Made by a program: the position numbers and the translations under genes. This document shows positions 1-9,029 of a DNA stretch of 63,252 nt, one piece after another. Each line of letters begins with the position of its first letter. The first letter of the stretch is position 1. Source of the DNA: Bacteroidota bacterium. Lineage in GTDB: Bacteria; Bacteroidota; Ignavibacteria; SZUA-365. The stretch lies in NCBI GenBank assembly GCA_023432805.1, contig JAEYUG010000125.1, positions 1 through 63,252 on the forward strand. The letters are read 5' to 3'. The notes under the pieces were generated by a model that worked only from the letters and a program-made list of their open reading frames with translations, did no database searches and was not told the DNA's origin.

Positions 1-23
1 GTACATCAATCACGTGAACGTGA

Positions 24-2735
24 TCAGCGGGTGAGCACCATCTTCTTCGCCATGACGAAGGGCAGCGTTCCATCGAACGGTGCTGCTTCGAGACGATAGA
101 GATAGACGCCGCTGCTGACCGCGCGACGAAGGTTGTCCATACCGTCCCACGTCGCAAGGTAGCGTCCAGCACTCTGCGTCGTGTTGACGATCGTGGAAAC
201 TTCACGGCCGAGCATGTCATACACGCGGAGGCTGACGGAGGCGTCTGCCGGAAGCATGTAGGAGATAGTCGTGCTCGGGTTGAACGGGTTCGGATAGTTC
301 TGCGCGAGATCAAAGCCGGTCGGCGTGATGTTCTCGTGCACAACAGTCTGCGGGGTCTTTGCGGTCGTGGCGTTGACGCGAACGATGGACATGCCACCGA
401 TGCGCTCCGCGGTCACGTTCAGATCCGCACTCTGCGAGAAGCTGGCTTCGCGCGTATCGACGCCGCCCTTCGACAGGGAGGCACTTGCCTGCTGACGCTT
501 GCGGAGATCTGCGAGGTTCTGACGAATGGTCTCGTCATTGCGCAGCACATCCGGGGTCAGGATCGATTCGAGAGCCGAGGGAAGCACGTCGAACTGCGGA
601 CGCGCCGACTTCGACATCGCGATGGCATCGTTCATCTGCTTGCTCTCCTGCGCGTTGGCAAGGGAGGAGAAGACACCCGTGAGCACATCCGACACACCGG
701 CCTGCGGCAGCACGGCGAAGCTGTTGCCGGCTTCGACATAGCTGCGAATGGACGATGCATCGGCACTGCCGATCTCGCCGATCCACAGAACGTTGCCACC
801 CTGCGGCAGCACGTTGCCTGCGATCATGCGATCCGCAAACACGACATTGCCACCGAAGGCACGGGAGATGTTCTCACGCACATCGTTGGCGATCGAACCG
901 CGATGGCTGACCGTCACGGGCGCAAACGTCTTCGTGTACGTACGCGAATAGACGTTGTTGCTCAGATTCTCGTCGTCGCTGCGCTCGAGTTCAACACGAA
1001 TCGTGTACGAACCGGCGGTGAGACCCGAGAAGTTGTCGAAGGTCACCGAGGTCGAGAACGGCATGTTCTGCATGTAGACACGACGTTCGGAGTAACGCAC
1101 CGTCTGACTCGTCGCATTGTCGACCACATACAGCTTGGCAAGCGCGATCAGATTCGGGAGAGACGGATGGTTCGCATACGAGGCGAAGGTCACCACGGGT
1201 GCGAACGATGCGGGAAGATTTGCAGGGGGATAATCGATCGACACGATGCCGACATCGGAACCCGTCACAAAGTTCGGACGGATCATCTTGCCACCCATGA
1301 TGCGGAGGAATTCAGGATTCCATGTCGTGCCGCCATTCATGCTGAACCACTCGATGCCCATGTTGTAATAGCGGCTGAGGGGACCTTCCATATCGAAAGG
1401 ACTCCCTTCGCGATCCACACCCATGTTCGTACCACCGACGACCGGCGCAACGTCTGTGCACATGCTGAACGCATATGTGCCGGCGGCGAGGGTGACAGGA
1501 GGATTGAATTCGTAGGTGACCCACTTCTGACCCTGTACCGGGAGATGACGCAGTCCCGTCGACGCGATCAGGGTGGTAGGAGTGCCGGTCGCAGCATTAT
1601 AGACACGCACGGACACGCGGGCATTGCTGTTGACCGGTTCGAGTTCCACGCCCGAGCCCTGCCAGAAATCGACGCTTGTCAGCGTCTGGGGGGTCTCGAT
1701 GCGGAACACGCTGGCTTCGCAGTTGCCTGCAGTGATGTTCGTCGATCCCGCAGCCTTTCCATTGTCATAGGCAAGCGTACCCGGGGTCAGCGGATAGCTG
1801 GCTTCGATGCGGTTGTCGTTGCGGGTCATGTACATGTCGCCGCGCTGATACAGATCCATACGCACACCGAAGGTGCCCGTCATGCTCGGAAGCGGCGCAA
1901 GAACCGGAAGACTGAACACACCGGGGTTCAAGGCAAGGTCAACGTCGAGAGCCTGGAGGAAGCTCTGGTTCGGACGCGCGATCGACACGGTCAGACGCGT
2001 GACCGACGCAAGACGGCTGTTCTGGACCAGACCGACAAACTGCCCAGCATTGGCCATCGGACGGTAACCGAAGGTACGATACGGGAAGTAACCAGTCGGA
2101 CCAAACGCGGTCAGATCCGAAATGTTCGGTGTGGGAAGACGGGTACCCTGGAATCCGAGGTAGTTGAAGTAGTTCAGATCGAGGCCCCAGCGGACATCCT
2201 TGAACTTCGCGTACTTGTTGAACAGAAGGCCCCACTTGCGGAGGACGCCGATGTCTCCAGGCTGGTTGTCGAACACCTGAAGCGTCCAGGTCCCCGATCC
2301 AGACACGCCGGTCGGGAACACTGTACCCGGCTGCGGACGGTAGATGCCGCGGAAATACGCGTTCTGATTGGTGGCGGCATTGATCGCCAGACCCGGGATG
2401 GAATTTGCGGGCGAGGCTGCCTGATCGAACAGTGTATTTTCGAAGTTCTCCGAAATACCACCGTTGTACTGCGAGAGAACGAATGTGCCATACGGACCTG
2501 TCAGCATGACCAGGAGGTCACCGACTGCCGTGTGCTGGATATCAACCATCACTTCGAGATCGCTGATGGTGAAGACATCGTTGATGGTAATGGAGCTAGA
2601 CGCCGTACCGAAATCGACGATTGGCACATTGGCGTTTTCTCGTTGGTACTCCCAGAGAGCGGTTTGAGCATACACCGCGGAGGAGCTGAGACAGGCAAAC
2701 GCCATAAGAACCATAAACAGTCGAGCTGTTTTCAT
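24..2735 (-). CDS. T9SS-exported protein with P-domain
   Basis: A 903-residue secreted protein. Residues 1-23 form a Sec signal peptide ending in AVYA. Roughly residues 30-170 resemble a proprotein-convertase P-domain (beta-sandwich with GDLLVMLTGP and SGTWTLQVFDNQPGDIGVL). The middle contains beta-rich segments of no certain family. The last ~90 residues are a type A T9SS sorting domain (NYPNPFNPSTT, then VYDMLGREV, ending KKMVLTR), so the protein is probably exported across the outer membrane and surface-attached or released. ATG 2735 has AGGAGG about 7 bases upstream. The gene stands alone and is divergent from lpxH. No protease catalytic domain is seen, so enzymatic function is unknown. 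Confidence 0.85.
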   Translation of the reverse strand: MKTARLFMVLMAFACLSSSAVYAQTALWEYQRENANVPIVDFGTASSSITINDVFTISDLEVMVDIQHTAVGDLLVMLTGPYGTFVLSQYNGGISENFENTLFDQAASPANSIPGLAINAATNQNAYFRGIYRPQPGTVFPTGVSGSGTWTLQVFDNQPGDIGVLRKWGLLFNKYAKFKDVRWGLDLNYFNYLGFQGTRLPTPNISDLTAFGPTGYFPYRTFGYRPMANAGQFVGLVQNSRLASVTRLTVSIARPNQSFLQALDVDLALNPGVFSLPVLAPLPSMTGTFGVRMDLYQRGDMYMTRNDNRIEASYPLTPGTLAYDNGKAAGSTNITAGNCEASVFRIETPQTLTSVDFWQGSGVELEPVNSNARVSVRVYNAATGTPTTLIASTGLRHLPVQGQKWVTYEFNPPVTLAAGTYAFSMCTDVAPVVGGTNMGVDREGSPFDMEGPLSRYYNMGIEWFSMNGGTTWNPEFLRIMGGKMIRPNFVTGSDVGIVSIDYPPANLPASFAPVVTFASYANHPSLPNLIALAKLYVVDNATSQTVRYSERRVYMQNMPFSTSVTFDNFSGLTAGSYTIRVELERSDDENLSNNVYSRTYTKTFAPVTVSHRGSIANDVRENISRAFGGNVVFADRMIAGNVLPQGGNVLWIGEIGSADASSIRSYVEAGNSFAVLPQAGVSDVLTGVFSSLANAQESKQMNDAIAMSKSARPQFDVLPSALESILTPDVLRNDETIRQNLADLRKRQQASASLSKGGVDTREASFSQSADLNVTAERIGGMSIVRVNATTAKTPQTVVHENITPTGFDLAQNYPNPFNPSTTISYMLPADASVSLRVYDMLGREVSTIVNTTQSAGRYLATWDGMDNLRRAVSSGVYLYRLEAAPFDGTLPFVMAKKMVLTR

Positions 2736-2801
2736 GGATTCCTCCTATCGAGTGAGAGAAAAGCGGAATAGTCGTATGGTGAGGGGCAACCAGATGATTC
2801 A

Positions 2802-2832
2802 TCAAACTACCATTTCGAGGTTCGAAAGTCAA
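2802..2832 (-). promoter_or_regulatory. Bacteroidota-type promoter for the T9SS protein
   Basis: On the minus strand TTG (2832-2830) is followed after exactly 20 bases by TAGTTTGA (2809-2802), about 65 bases before the ATG at 2735. The spacing is the same as at the two tRNA promoters of this window. Confidence 0.5.
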
Positions 2833-2921
2833 GCTGACGCGCTGAAGGCCCGACGTACCCAACATTACATTTTTCACACGGAAACGCACAGATTGCACAG
2901 GCGACTCGTACGATCACCCGG

Positions 2922-2952
2922 TTGGCAAATGCACGGGCAAATACTACATTAG
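2922..2952 (+). promoter_or_regulatory. Promoter for lpxH, predicts a leaderless transcript
   Basis: TTG at 2922-2924, 20-base spacer, TACATTAG at 2945-2952. The ATG of lpxH starts only 6 bases later and no Shine-Dalgarno sequence is present, so transcription would begin at or next to the start codon. Confidence 0.45.
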
Positions 2953-2958
2953 CTTGCT

Positions 2959-3729
2959 ATGACCGGACCGGCAGAAGATACCTCCCGCCTGTACTTCCTT
3001 TCCGATGTCCACCTCGGTGTCGGCACTCCCGACATCGAACGACGAAAACGGGATCTGCTGCTGCATGTCTTCGACATCATGCGGACCGATGCCGCCGGAC
3101 TTTATATTGTCGGGGATCTCTTCGATTTCTGGTACGAGTACCGCCATGCCGTCCCGCGCGGGATGCACGCCGTCCTCACCGCCCTGGAAGCCCTCGCTTG
3201 CCGCATCCCCGTCGTCTATCTCGCCGGCAACCACGACTTCGCCATCGGTCGCACGTTTACCGACATGAACATTCGCGTCGAACGCGACGATGTCAGCTTT
3301 GAACACGAGGGTACACGGTTCTGGGTCTTCCACGGCGACGGTCTTGCTCTTCGCGACGGAGGGTATCGCGCACTTAAACGCGTACTGCGAAATCCCCTCT
3401 CCCAATGGCTCTTCCGCTGGCTGCACCCGGATGTCGGCATCGGACTCGCACACAGATTTTCGCACGGGAGCCGGGATCATACATCATCGAAGGATTTCGG
3501 TGAACATGACGGGATGTACGGCGAGGCGGAGCGTCGTATCACCTCAGGCACCGACATCGTGGTCATGGGGCACCGACATCGCCCCTCCCTCACACCCATC
3601 GGAAACGGTCTCTACGTCAACCTCGGCGACTGGATCCACCACTTCACCTACGCCGTCCACACACGCGGTTCGATGCAGCTGATGACCATGAAAAACGGAT
3701 ACGCGGCTCCCTTTTCGGAGGACAGATGA
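2959..3729 (+). CDS. lpxH: UDP-2,3-diacylglucosamine diphosphatase (LpxH)
   Basis: A 256-residue calcineurin-like metallophosphoesterase. It should hydrolyse UDP-2,3-diacylglucosamine to lipid X and UMP, the fourth step of lipid A synthesis, at the inner membrane. The metal ligand motifs are in order: SDVHLG (15-20), GDLFDFW (52-58), GNHD (90-93), HGD (125-127) and GHRHRP (204-209). GDLFDFW is typical of LpxH and distinguishes it from other phosphoesterases. Its last 4 bases overlap the start of the downstream penicillin-binding protein gene (ATGA), which suggests translational coupling. The start lacks a ribosome binding site; see the promoter entry. Confidence 0.88.
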   Translation: MTGPAEDTSRLYFLSDVHLGVGTPDIERRKRDLLLHVFDIMRTDAAGLYIVGDLFDFWYEYRHAVPRGMHAVLTALEALACRIPVVYLAGNHDFAIGRTFTDMNIRVERDDVSFEHEGTRFWVFHGDGLALRDGGYRALKRVLRNPLSQWLFRWLHPDVGIGLAHRFSHGSRDHTSSKDFGEHDGMYGEAERRITSGTDIVVMGHRHRPSLTPIGNGLYVNLGDWIHHFTYAVHTRGSMQLMTMKNGYAAPFSEDR

Positions 3730-5879
3730 CCCCGCAGCGCTTCTGGGGCATCACCCTCGGCGTTGTCGCCGCGCTCGGCGTCCTGTATCTGTTGTGGGAT
3801 GTGTTCAGCGGACTCCCGAGCCTCGAGGAACTGGAAAATCCCCGTCCCCCCTACGCGACACGCGTCTATTCGATCGATGGCGATCTCATCGACAAGTTCT
3901 ATGAAGAGAATCGCTCGCGCATCACCAGCATCGACAGCATCCCGCCCGCCTTCGTCCAGGCCCTGCTCGCCACCGAAGATCGTCGCTTCTTCGAGCACTG
4001 GGGTGTGGACCTGCGTGCAGTCGCCCGCGTCGTGCTCGTCAATCTCTCGCGCTTCTCGCTGCGCGGTCCCGGAGGAAGCACCGTCACCCAGCAGCTGGCG
4101 CGCAAGCTCTTTCTCACCAACGAGGTGAGTATCACCCGGAAGCTGCGCGAGATGCTCACCGCGGTGCAGATCGAACGCCGCTACACGAAGAACGAGATTC
4201 TGACGATGTACCTGAATGTTGCGCCCTTCGGCCGAGGTGCGTACGGTCTCCAATCGGCAGCTCAGGAATTTTTCGACCGCTCGCCGAAGGATCTCACTGT
4301 GGCCGAGTGCGCCTTCCTCGTCGGTGCATTGAAGAATCCGACGCGCTATGATCCACGACGCAACTACGAGTATGCAGTGACGCGGCGAAACACCGTACTC
4401 ATGCGCATGCGTGAGGAAGGCCATATCGACGATGCGCAGTATGCGGACTTCTGTGCAGATTCGATCGTCACACGCTCGCGCGTACGCTCGGCAGGCATCG
4501 CACCCCACTTCGTCGAGTACGTCCGCCAGCAATTGCGCGAGCGCGCAGAAAAGCATGGCTTCAACCTGTATCGCGACGGACTCTCCGTGTACACGACACT
4601 CGACAGCCGCATGCAGCGCCACGCAAATCGCGCAGTGTCCGAGCATCTCGAGACCTTCCAGAAAACCTTCTCGCGGGCATGGTCGTTCGACTCCCCACGC
4701 CGCCGCGCCCTGCTCGCCGTTGCACTCTCCATCGCTGCGAAGGCCACCCCCGAGTACGCCACGGCACGCACTGTAGACGAGAAGGACCTCGCGCTCATCC
4801 GTCTGCGACGCAATCCACACTTCGTTGATTCCGTCATGCGGGCGCTCACGACCGTCCAGGTCGGCTTCGTGGCCATCGATCCGAAAACGGGACAGATCCG
4901 CGCCATGGTCGGCAATTCGGAAATGAATTTCCGCTATGGACTCAACCACGTCACACAGATCCAACGCCAACCCGGTTCGACCTTCAAGCCGTTCATCTAT
5001 ACGGTCGCGATCGACAACGGCTACTCCCCCGCCTACCAGCTTCCGAACGAACCGGTCTCCGTCGCCGACGGCAGCGGCAGTACCTGGTCCCCTCGCAATT
5101 TCGGCGGCGAAACGGGAGGCATGTACACACTGCGGCGCGGGCTGCAGAACTCGGTCAACCTCATCGCCATCCGCGCGATGATGGAGCTCGCACCACCGGA
5201 TGAGGTGGTCCGTTATGCACAACGTATGGGACTCACCACCACGCTGCGACCCTACCCCTCGCTCGCGATCGGAACCTCGGAAGTGATCCCTCTCGAGATC
5301 ATCGCAGCCTATGGTGCCTATGCAAATGAAGGACTCTCCGCAAAGCCCTACGGCATCCTCCGGATCGAAGACCGCAACGGGCGCATCGTCGAGCAGCAGA
5401 ATCCGGAAATCCGCGAAGTGCTCAGCAAGGAGACCGCCTTCATCATGTCGTCAATGCTGCGATCGGTCATGACCGGCGGGACGGGCGCATCGACACGCGC
5501 ATGGTTTGCCGGTCCCGCCGGCGGCAAGACCGGCACGACACAGGACTATGCGGATGCCTGGTTCATCGGCTTCACACCAAATCTGGTTGCCGGCGTATGG
5601 ACGGGATTCGACGACCGCCGCATCACCTTCACCGGCAGTTACGGGCAGGGAAGCGTCGCCGCCGGTCCCATCTGGGGTCGCTTCATGAAGTACGTGTACG
5701 GAGACAAACGCATCGGCCTTCCGGTTCTCGATTTCATCGCTCCGGAAGGTGTCGCGCAGCTCGAGATCTGCCTGGAGTCGCAGCAACTTGCCACCCCGTT
5801 CTGCCCGTCGAAGGTCACCGAATACGTCAACACGCGCTCCATGCCTGCCATGTGCACGAAGCACGGCGGCCCGCAGTAA
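3726..5879 (+). CDS. mrcA: Class A penicillin-binding protein 1A
   Basis: A 717-residue bifunctional peptidoglycan synthase anchored by one N-terminal membrane helix (about 8-26). The GT51 glycosyltransferase domain follows, with catalytic Glu84 in TEDRRFFEHWG and the GGSTVTQQLARKLFL motif near 117-131. The transpeptidase domain has nucleophile Ser418 in STFK, the SVN motif at 476-478 and KTGT at 601-604. Length and motif order fit the PBP1A/PonA family, with a short C-terminus. It overlaps lpxH by 4 bases, linking lipid A and peptidoglycan synthesis in one transcript. No good terminator is visible after it. Confidence 0.93.
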   Translation: MTPQRFWGITLGVVAALGVLYLLWDVFSGLPSLEELENPRPPYATRVYSIDGDLIDKFYEENRSRITSIDSIPPAFVQALLATEDRRFFEHWGVDLRAVARVVLVNLSRFSLRGPGGSTVTQQLARKLFLTNEVSITRKLREMLTAVQIERRYTKNEILTMYLNVAPFGRGAYGLQSAAQEFFDRSPKDLTVAECAFLVGALKNPTRYDPRRNYEYAVTRRNTVLMRMREEGHIDDAQYADFCADSIVTRSRVRSAGIAPHFVEYVRQQLRERAEKHGFNLYRDGLSVYTTLDSRMQRHANRAVSEHLETFQKTFSRAWSFDSPRRRALLAVALSIAAKATPEYATARTVDEKDLALIRLRRNPHFVDSVMRALTTVQVGFVAIDPKTGQIRAMVGNSEMNFRYGLNHVTQIQRQPGSTFKPFIYTVAIDNGYSPAYQLPNEPVSVADGSGSTWSPRNFGGETGGMYTLRRGLQNSVNLIAIRAMMELAPPDEVVRYAQRMGLTTTLRPYPSLAIGTSEVIPLEIIAAYGAYANEGLSAKPYGILRIEDRNGRIVEQQNPEIREVLSKETAFIMSSMLRSVMTGGTGASTRAWFAGPAGGKTGTTQDYADAWFIGFTPNLVAGVWTGFDDRRITFTGSYGQGSVAAGPIWGRFMKYVYGDKRIGLPVLDFIAPEGVAQLEICLESQQLATPFCPSKVTEYVNTRSMPAMCTKHGGPQ

Positions 5880-5933
5880 TACTGGAGTTTCACATCCCTT
5901 TTTCCTCCATGCTGCGATCCGCTTTTGCGCAGC

Positions 5934-5964
5934 TTGCTTTCGTCTGTGCAAGCCACTAGCTTGA
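5934..5964 (+). promoter_or_regulatory. Promoter for the lipoprotein gene at 6012
   Basis: TTG at 5934-5936, 20-base spacer, TAGCTTGA at 5957-5964, with a leader of roughly 40 bases before ATG 6012. Confidence 0.5.
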
Positions 5965-6011
5965 CGTCGTTCCAACAACCACTGATCACACACCTTATGG
6001 AAGGAGCGAGG

Positions 6012-6644
6012 ATGAAAACCTCCCTTCAAGGCGCATGCATCTTGCTCTGCGCAGTCGTGTTCTTCGCCGGGTGCGGGGGAAGCGGCGGAGACGAGCAGAA
6101 AGGTGCTCTCGACAAGCTGCAGGAGCACGCCAATACCGTGCAGAAGGCAGCCGAGGCGATGTCGGAATCCGCCCAGCAGACCCGCGAACCGGTCCCCCCC
6201 GTCAGCTTCCGGGTCCTCATCGGTTTTCTGCCGACCTCCGTCGGCGACTTGAAGGCTGGAGAGCCCGATGGTGAAACCACAAGCATGGGCGAGTGGCAAT
6301 TTTCCCAGGCGAAGATCTCGTTCACCAGTGACGACGGTGCACGATCGGCGGATGTGTCGATCTTCGATTACGCCTACATTCAGGCCCTGTACGCCCCCTT
6401 CCAGATGATGCTCAAGATGGGCTACAACCGCGAATCGACAAAGGGGTATGAGCGCTCGACGACCATTTCCGGCATGACGGCGCTCGACAAGTGGGAGGCT
6501 TCCGACAAGTCTCACGAAGTGACCGTCCTGATCGGTGACCGGTTCATCGTGACCTGCCATACCCGGGGACTCCCCGAAAACGTCGCCATCCAGACACTGG
6601 AATCCATGAAGCTCAAGGAACTCTCGACGCAGAAGGCGACCTGA
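6012..6644 (+). CDS. Predicted lipoprotein, unknown function
   Basis: A 210-residue protein with a lipoprotein signal (lipobox FFAGC, Cys21), so probably attached to the periplasmic or outer membrane. After a short Gly/Ser stretch, residues about 30-60 form a charged, Gln-rich helix. A compact alpha/beta domain follows with no family I can name. ATG 6012 was chosen because AAGGAG lies directly upstream and it starts the signal peptide; the frame is open further upstream to 5925. The gene has its own promoter and terminator, so it is probably monocistronic. Confidence 0.7.
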   Translation: MKTSLQGACILLCAVVFFAGCGGSGGDEQKGALDKLQEHANTVQKAAEAMSESAQQTREPVPPVSFRVLIGFLPTSVGDLKAGEPDGETTSMGEWQFSQAKISFTSDDGARSADVSIFDYAYIQALYAPFQMMLKMGYNRESTKGYERSTTISGMTALDKWEASDKSHEVTVLIGDRFIVTCHTRGLPENVAIQTLESMKLKELSTQKAT

Positions 6645-6680
6645 TTCACAGCCGGCATCTGTTCCCGGTACACAGTACGA

Positions 6681-6708
6681 CGGCGGCCCGATGGCCGCCG
6701 TTTCTCTT
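6681..6708 (+). terminator. Rho-independent terminator
   Basis: Arms CGGCGGCC (6681-6688) and GGCCGCCG (6693-6700) with loop CGAT, followed by TTTCTCTT. It lies 37 bases after the lipoprotein stop. Confidence 0.7.
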
Positions 6709-6730
6709 GTGCGCACGTGACGATCGGTGA

Positions 6731-7738
6731 CTAGCGGTGCGGGGAGCGCTCCGTCGCGAGCAGGCGCGTGAGGGTTGCGAGTCCGGAAAAGACGCGGGGA
6801 CCGGGGCGCAGGAAGACATCCGCATCGACGAGGTGTACGGCTCCCCGGCGCACCGCGGTGACACGGCTCCACTCGGGATGACGTTCGGCGAGCATGCGGC
6901 CTGTGATCTGCAGGTCGGTCGGCAACAGGAGCATGTCGGGATTGCGCGTGAGCACATCTTCCCGGCTGAGTGCCGGATAGGGCTGCTCGGCGACGCGCCC
7001 GGCATTGCGTCCCCCGGCCAGACTGATCAATTCGTCGAGGAAGGTCCCTGCCCCCACCACGATCAGTGGGTCGATCGACAGCACCATCAACACGGACGGG
7101 TGCTGCGCGTCTCGCTCGATGCGGCGGCTGCCGTCCGGCCACGACGTATCCGCCGCTACGCTTCGCGCCTGCCCGCGGATCGCCGCCAGCGAGTCAGCCA
7201 GGCGGCCTGCCTCGCGCGAGCGGCCCGTGACGCTTCCCAGCAGGCGCAGCGATGCCAGCACGCCGTCGAGCGTGCGGGGCTGCGTGACCAGACAGGGCAC
7301 ATCCAACCGGAGGAGCGCGTCGAAGGTCTCGCGCCGATTTCCCTCGATAGACAGCACGACCAGGTCGGGCTTGAGGGCGATGATGCGTTCGATGTCGGGC
7401 ATGAGCATGTCGCCGACGCGTGGCAGGGTGGTGGCGGCTTCGGGATAGGTGCAGTAGGATGTCACTCCGACAAGCAGATCACCTGCGCCGATGGCGAAGA
7501 AGCTCTCGGTGATGCTCGGTGCGAGGCTGACGATGCGACGCGGCACTCGGGGGAAGCTGAGCGCGCGCCCGAGATCGTCACGGATCCGCAGCGCCTCTGC
7601 TGCGCGCGTTGCGCCGCGTGCGTCCGCGAGGCTGTCCCGTAGCGAGGATCCGGAGCTGCGCGACTCCGTCCCGTTACTGCACGAGGCGAACAGCAGGCCG
7701 GTTGCGAAAAGCAGCAGCACCCTGCAACGAGCCTGCAA
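6731..7738 (-). CDS. BtuF/FhuD-like ABC substrate-binding lipoprotein
   Basis: A periplasmic binding protein of the cobalamin/siderophore class. It has the RIVSLAPSITESFFAIGAG opening, then VGVTSYCTYP, the MPDIERIIALKPDLVV helix typical of the TroA/BtuF fold, and a C-terminal lobe with DMLLLPTDLQ. The N-terminus is a lipoprotein signal with lipobox LFASC. The start is uncertain. The frame opens at a TTG (7825) inside the proline dehydrogenase gene, but a 15-bp hairpin lies between. The TTG at 7738 (giving MQARCRVLLLF) or GTG at 7720 gives a better signal peptide. No permease or ATPase genes are adjacent, so the substrate (corrinoid or ferric chelate) is not settled. Confidence 0.8.
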   Translation of the reverse strand: MQARCRVLLLFATGLLFASCSNGTESRSSGSSLRDSLADARGATRAAEALRIRDDLGRALSFPRVPRRIVSLAPSITESFFAIGAGDLLVGVTSYCTYPEAATTLPRVGDMLMPDIERIIALKPDLVVLSIEGNRRETFDALLRLDVPCLVTQPRTLDGVLASLRLLGSVTGRSREAGRLADSLAAIRGQARSVAADTSWPDGSRRIERDAQHPSVLMVLSIDPLIVVGAGTFLDELISLAGGRNAGRVAEQPYPALSREDVLTRNPDMLLLPTDLQITGRMLAERHPEWSRVTAVRRGAVHLVDADVFLRPGPRVFSGLATLTRLLATERSPHR

Positions 7739-7741
7739 GAC

Positions 7742-7775
7742 AGCACGAAGGACCGCCGGAGCGGTCCTTCGTGCT
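7742..7775 (-). terminator. Perfect hairpin after proline dehydrogenase
   Basis: A perfect 15-bp inverted repeat (7742-7756 with 7761-7775) and a 4-base loop, 33 bases past the stop of the minus-strand proline dehydrogenase. There is no clear U-tract on the minus strand, so it may be a transcript-end stabiliser or factor-dependent site. Confidence 0.6.
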
Positions 7776-7808
7776 ACGAGGCCTCGACTGGCGAAACTGC
7801 GCGGGGTG

Positions 7809-8717
7809 CTACTTTCCGAAGCCAAGGATGGCCTTTATGATGTGCAGCGCCATGTGGGGATTTTCCTTCAGGCGGCGTGTCGAATAGGGATACCACTGAT
7901 CGCCGAATGGGACGTAGACCCGCATGCGGTGTCCCTGCGCGACAATCGCGTCGCGGCGCTGGGGCCGTACGCCGAGCAGCATCTGGAATTCATACTTCTC
8001 GCGCGGGAGCCCCAGTCGCTTCACGAGTTCGATGCCGTGTTCAAGCAGGGGATCGTCATGCGTTGCGATGCCGACATAGGCATCGTTGCCGAGCAGCCGT
8101 TCGTTGAGCGCGCGATAATTGGCACGCACCTCTTCACGATCGCGAAAGGCGATCGCGACAGGTTCGATGTAGATGCCCTTGCAGAGACGCACGTTGGTGG
8201 GTCCCTCGGCCATGAGGGTGTTGACATCGTCCATGCAGCGGCGCATGTACGCCTGCACGACGACGCCGACGTGCCCGGGGAATTCCGCACGGAGCGTGCG
8301 ATACATGCGCAGCGTCGCATCGGTCCAGGGATGATCCTCCATGTCGATGCGCACGAAATTGCCGTAGCCCTGCGCGATGCGGACGAGGTGGCGGATATTG
8401 TCTTCACAGAATGCCTCGTCGATGGCCAGACCCAGCTGCGTCGGTTTGATCGAGAGGTTGGAATCGAGGGTGTGCCGCGCGATCGCGTGCAGCACCTCTT
8501 CGGCCTTCGCGCGCATGTCGAGCGATTCTTCGCGCGTGTTGACGCTTTCGCCGAGCACATCCATCGTCGCCATGATGCCCTTGGCATTCAAGTCTTTGAC
8601 GACGCGGATTCCGTCGTCGAGCGTTTCGCCAGCGATGTAGGGACGAGCGAAATACCCGACAAGTGATTTGGGGATGAAGGGAAGAGTTTTTGCGATGAGT
8701 GTACTGAGTACTGACAT
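7809..8717 (-). CDS. Proline dehydrogenase (single-domain)
   Basis: A 302-residue FAD-dependent enzyme of the PRODH/PutA TIM-barrel family, oxidising L-proline to 1-pyrroline-5-carboxylate and passing electrons to the quinone pool. Recognisable strands include SIKPTQLGL, VRIDMEDHPWTD, VVVQAYMRR, VRLCKGIYIEP and EFQMLLGV. The C-terminal RVYVPFGDQWYPYSTRRL carries the proline-binding arginine pair. The length matches the monofunctional bacterial type rather than the PutA fusion. No P5C dehydrogenase gene is adjacent, so the second catabolic step is elsewhere. It has its own promoter and a downstream hairpin. Confidence 0.92.
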   Translation of the reverse strand: MSVLSTLIAKTLPFIPKSLVGYFARPYIAGETLDDGIRVVKDLNAKGIMATMDVLGESVNTREESLDMRAKAEEVLHAIARHTLDSNLSIKPTQLGLAIDEAFCEDNIRHLVRIAQGYGNFVRIDMEDHPWTDATLRMYRTLRAEFPGHVGVVVQAYMRRCMDDVNTLMAEGPTNVRLCKGIYIEPVAIAFRDREEVRANYRALNERLLGNDAYVGIATHDDPLLEHGIELVKRLGLPREKYEFQMLLGVRPQRRDAIVAQGHRMRVYVPFGDQWYPYSTRRLKENPHMALHIIKAILGFGK

Positions 8718-8787
8718 GCTCGATGTGCGGTTGATGAGAGGATTGCCGGACGACCACGCAACATGCGTCGGAAGTCTCCGGACATGT

Positions 8788-8818
8788 CAAACTTACCGAC
8801 CGCCGCACGCAGAAGCAA
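8788..8818 (-). promoter_or_regulatory. Promoter for proline dehydrogenase
   Basis: Minus strand TTG (8818-8816), 20-base spacer, TAAGTTTG (8795-8788), an exact TAnnTTTG match, leaving a leader of about 65 bases. It lies in the 312-base gene-free stretch 8718-9029. The only other thing I see there is the terminator at 8876-8924. Confidence 0.7.
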
Positions 8819-8875
8819 GACAAAGGGGTCCGATACTCCCCCGATTTCGGGCCGGACGGCACCGCTCAATGGATG

Positions 8876-8924
8876 AAAAAAAGTGTTCATCGAGACGACG
8901 CGGATTCCGCGCCGCTCGATGAAC
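8876..8924 (-). terminator. Rho-independent terminator
   Basis: Outer arms GTTCATCGAG (8885-8894) and CTCGATGAAC (8915-8924), with an inner CGCGGA/TCCGCG stem. On the minus strand a run of seven T follows (8882-8876). It ends the transcript of the minus-strand gene 9030-9779. Confidence 0.8.
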
Positions 8925-9029
8925 ATGCCCACAGGAAGGAATGAAAGGTACAGCGGATGTATGAGGAGGGAAGCAGAAAAGGTCGCGTCTCCGGTCCGAG
9001 GCGCCCACCGCCGAAGGACCGGTCCTCAA

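Noticed and set aside
9..24. Small inverted repeat ATCACGT/ACGTGAT at the first gene's stop codon
   Set aside because: The loop would be only two bases and there is no U-tract; the window edge prevents a proper judgement.
336..2771. An 811-codon open frame on the plus strand opposite the first T9SS gene
   Set aside because: It is the complement of a clearly coding gene, its product is Arg/His-rich low-complexity sequence without motifs, and it has no ribosome binding site.
3648..5222. A 524-codon minus frame opposite the penicillin-binding protein
   Set aside because: Antisense shadow of a gene with complete catalytic motifs; high GC makes long spurious frames common here.
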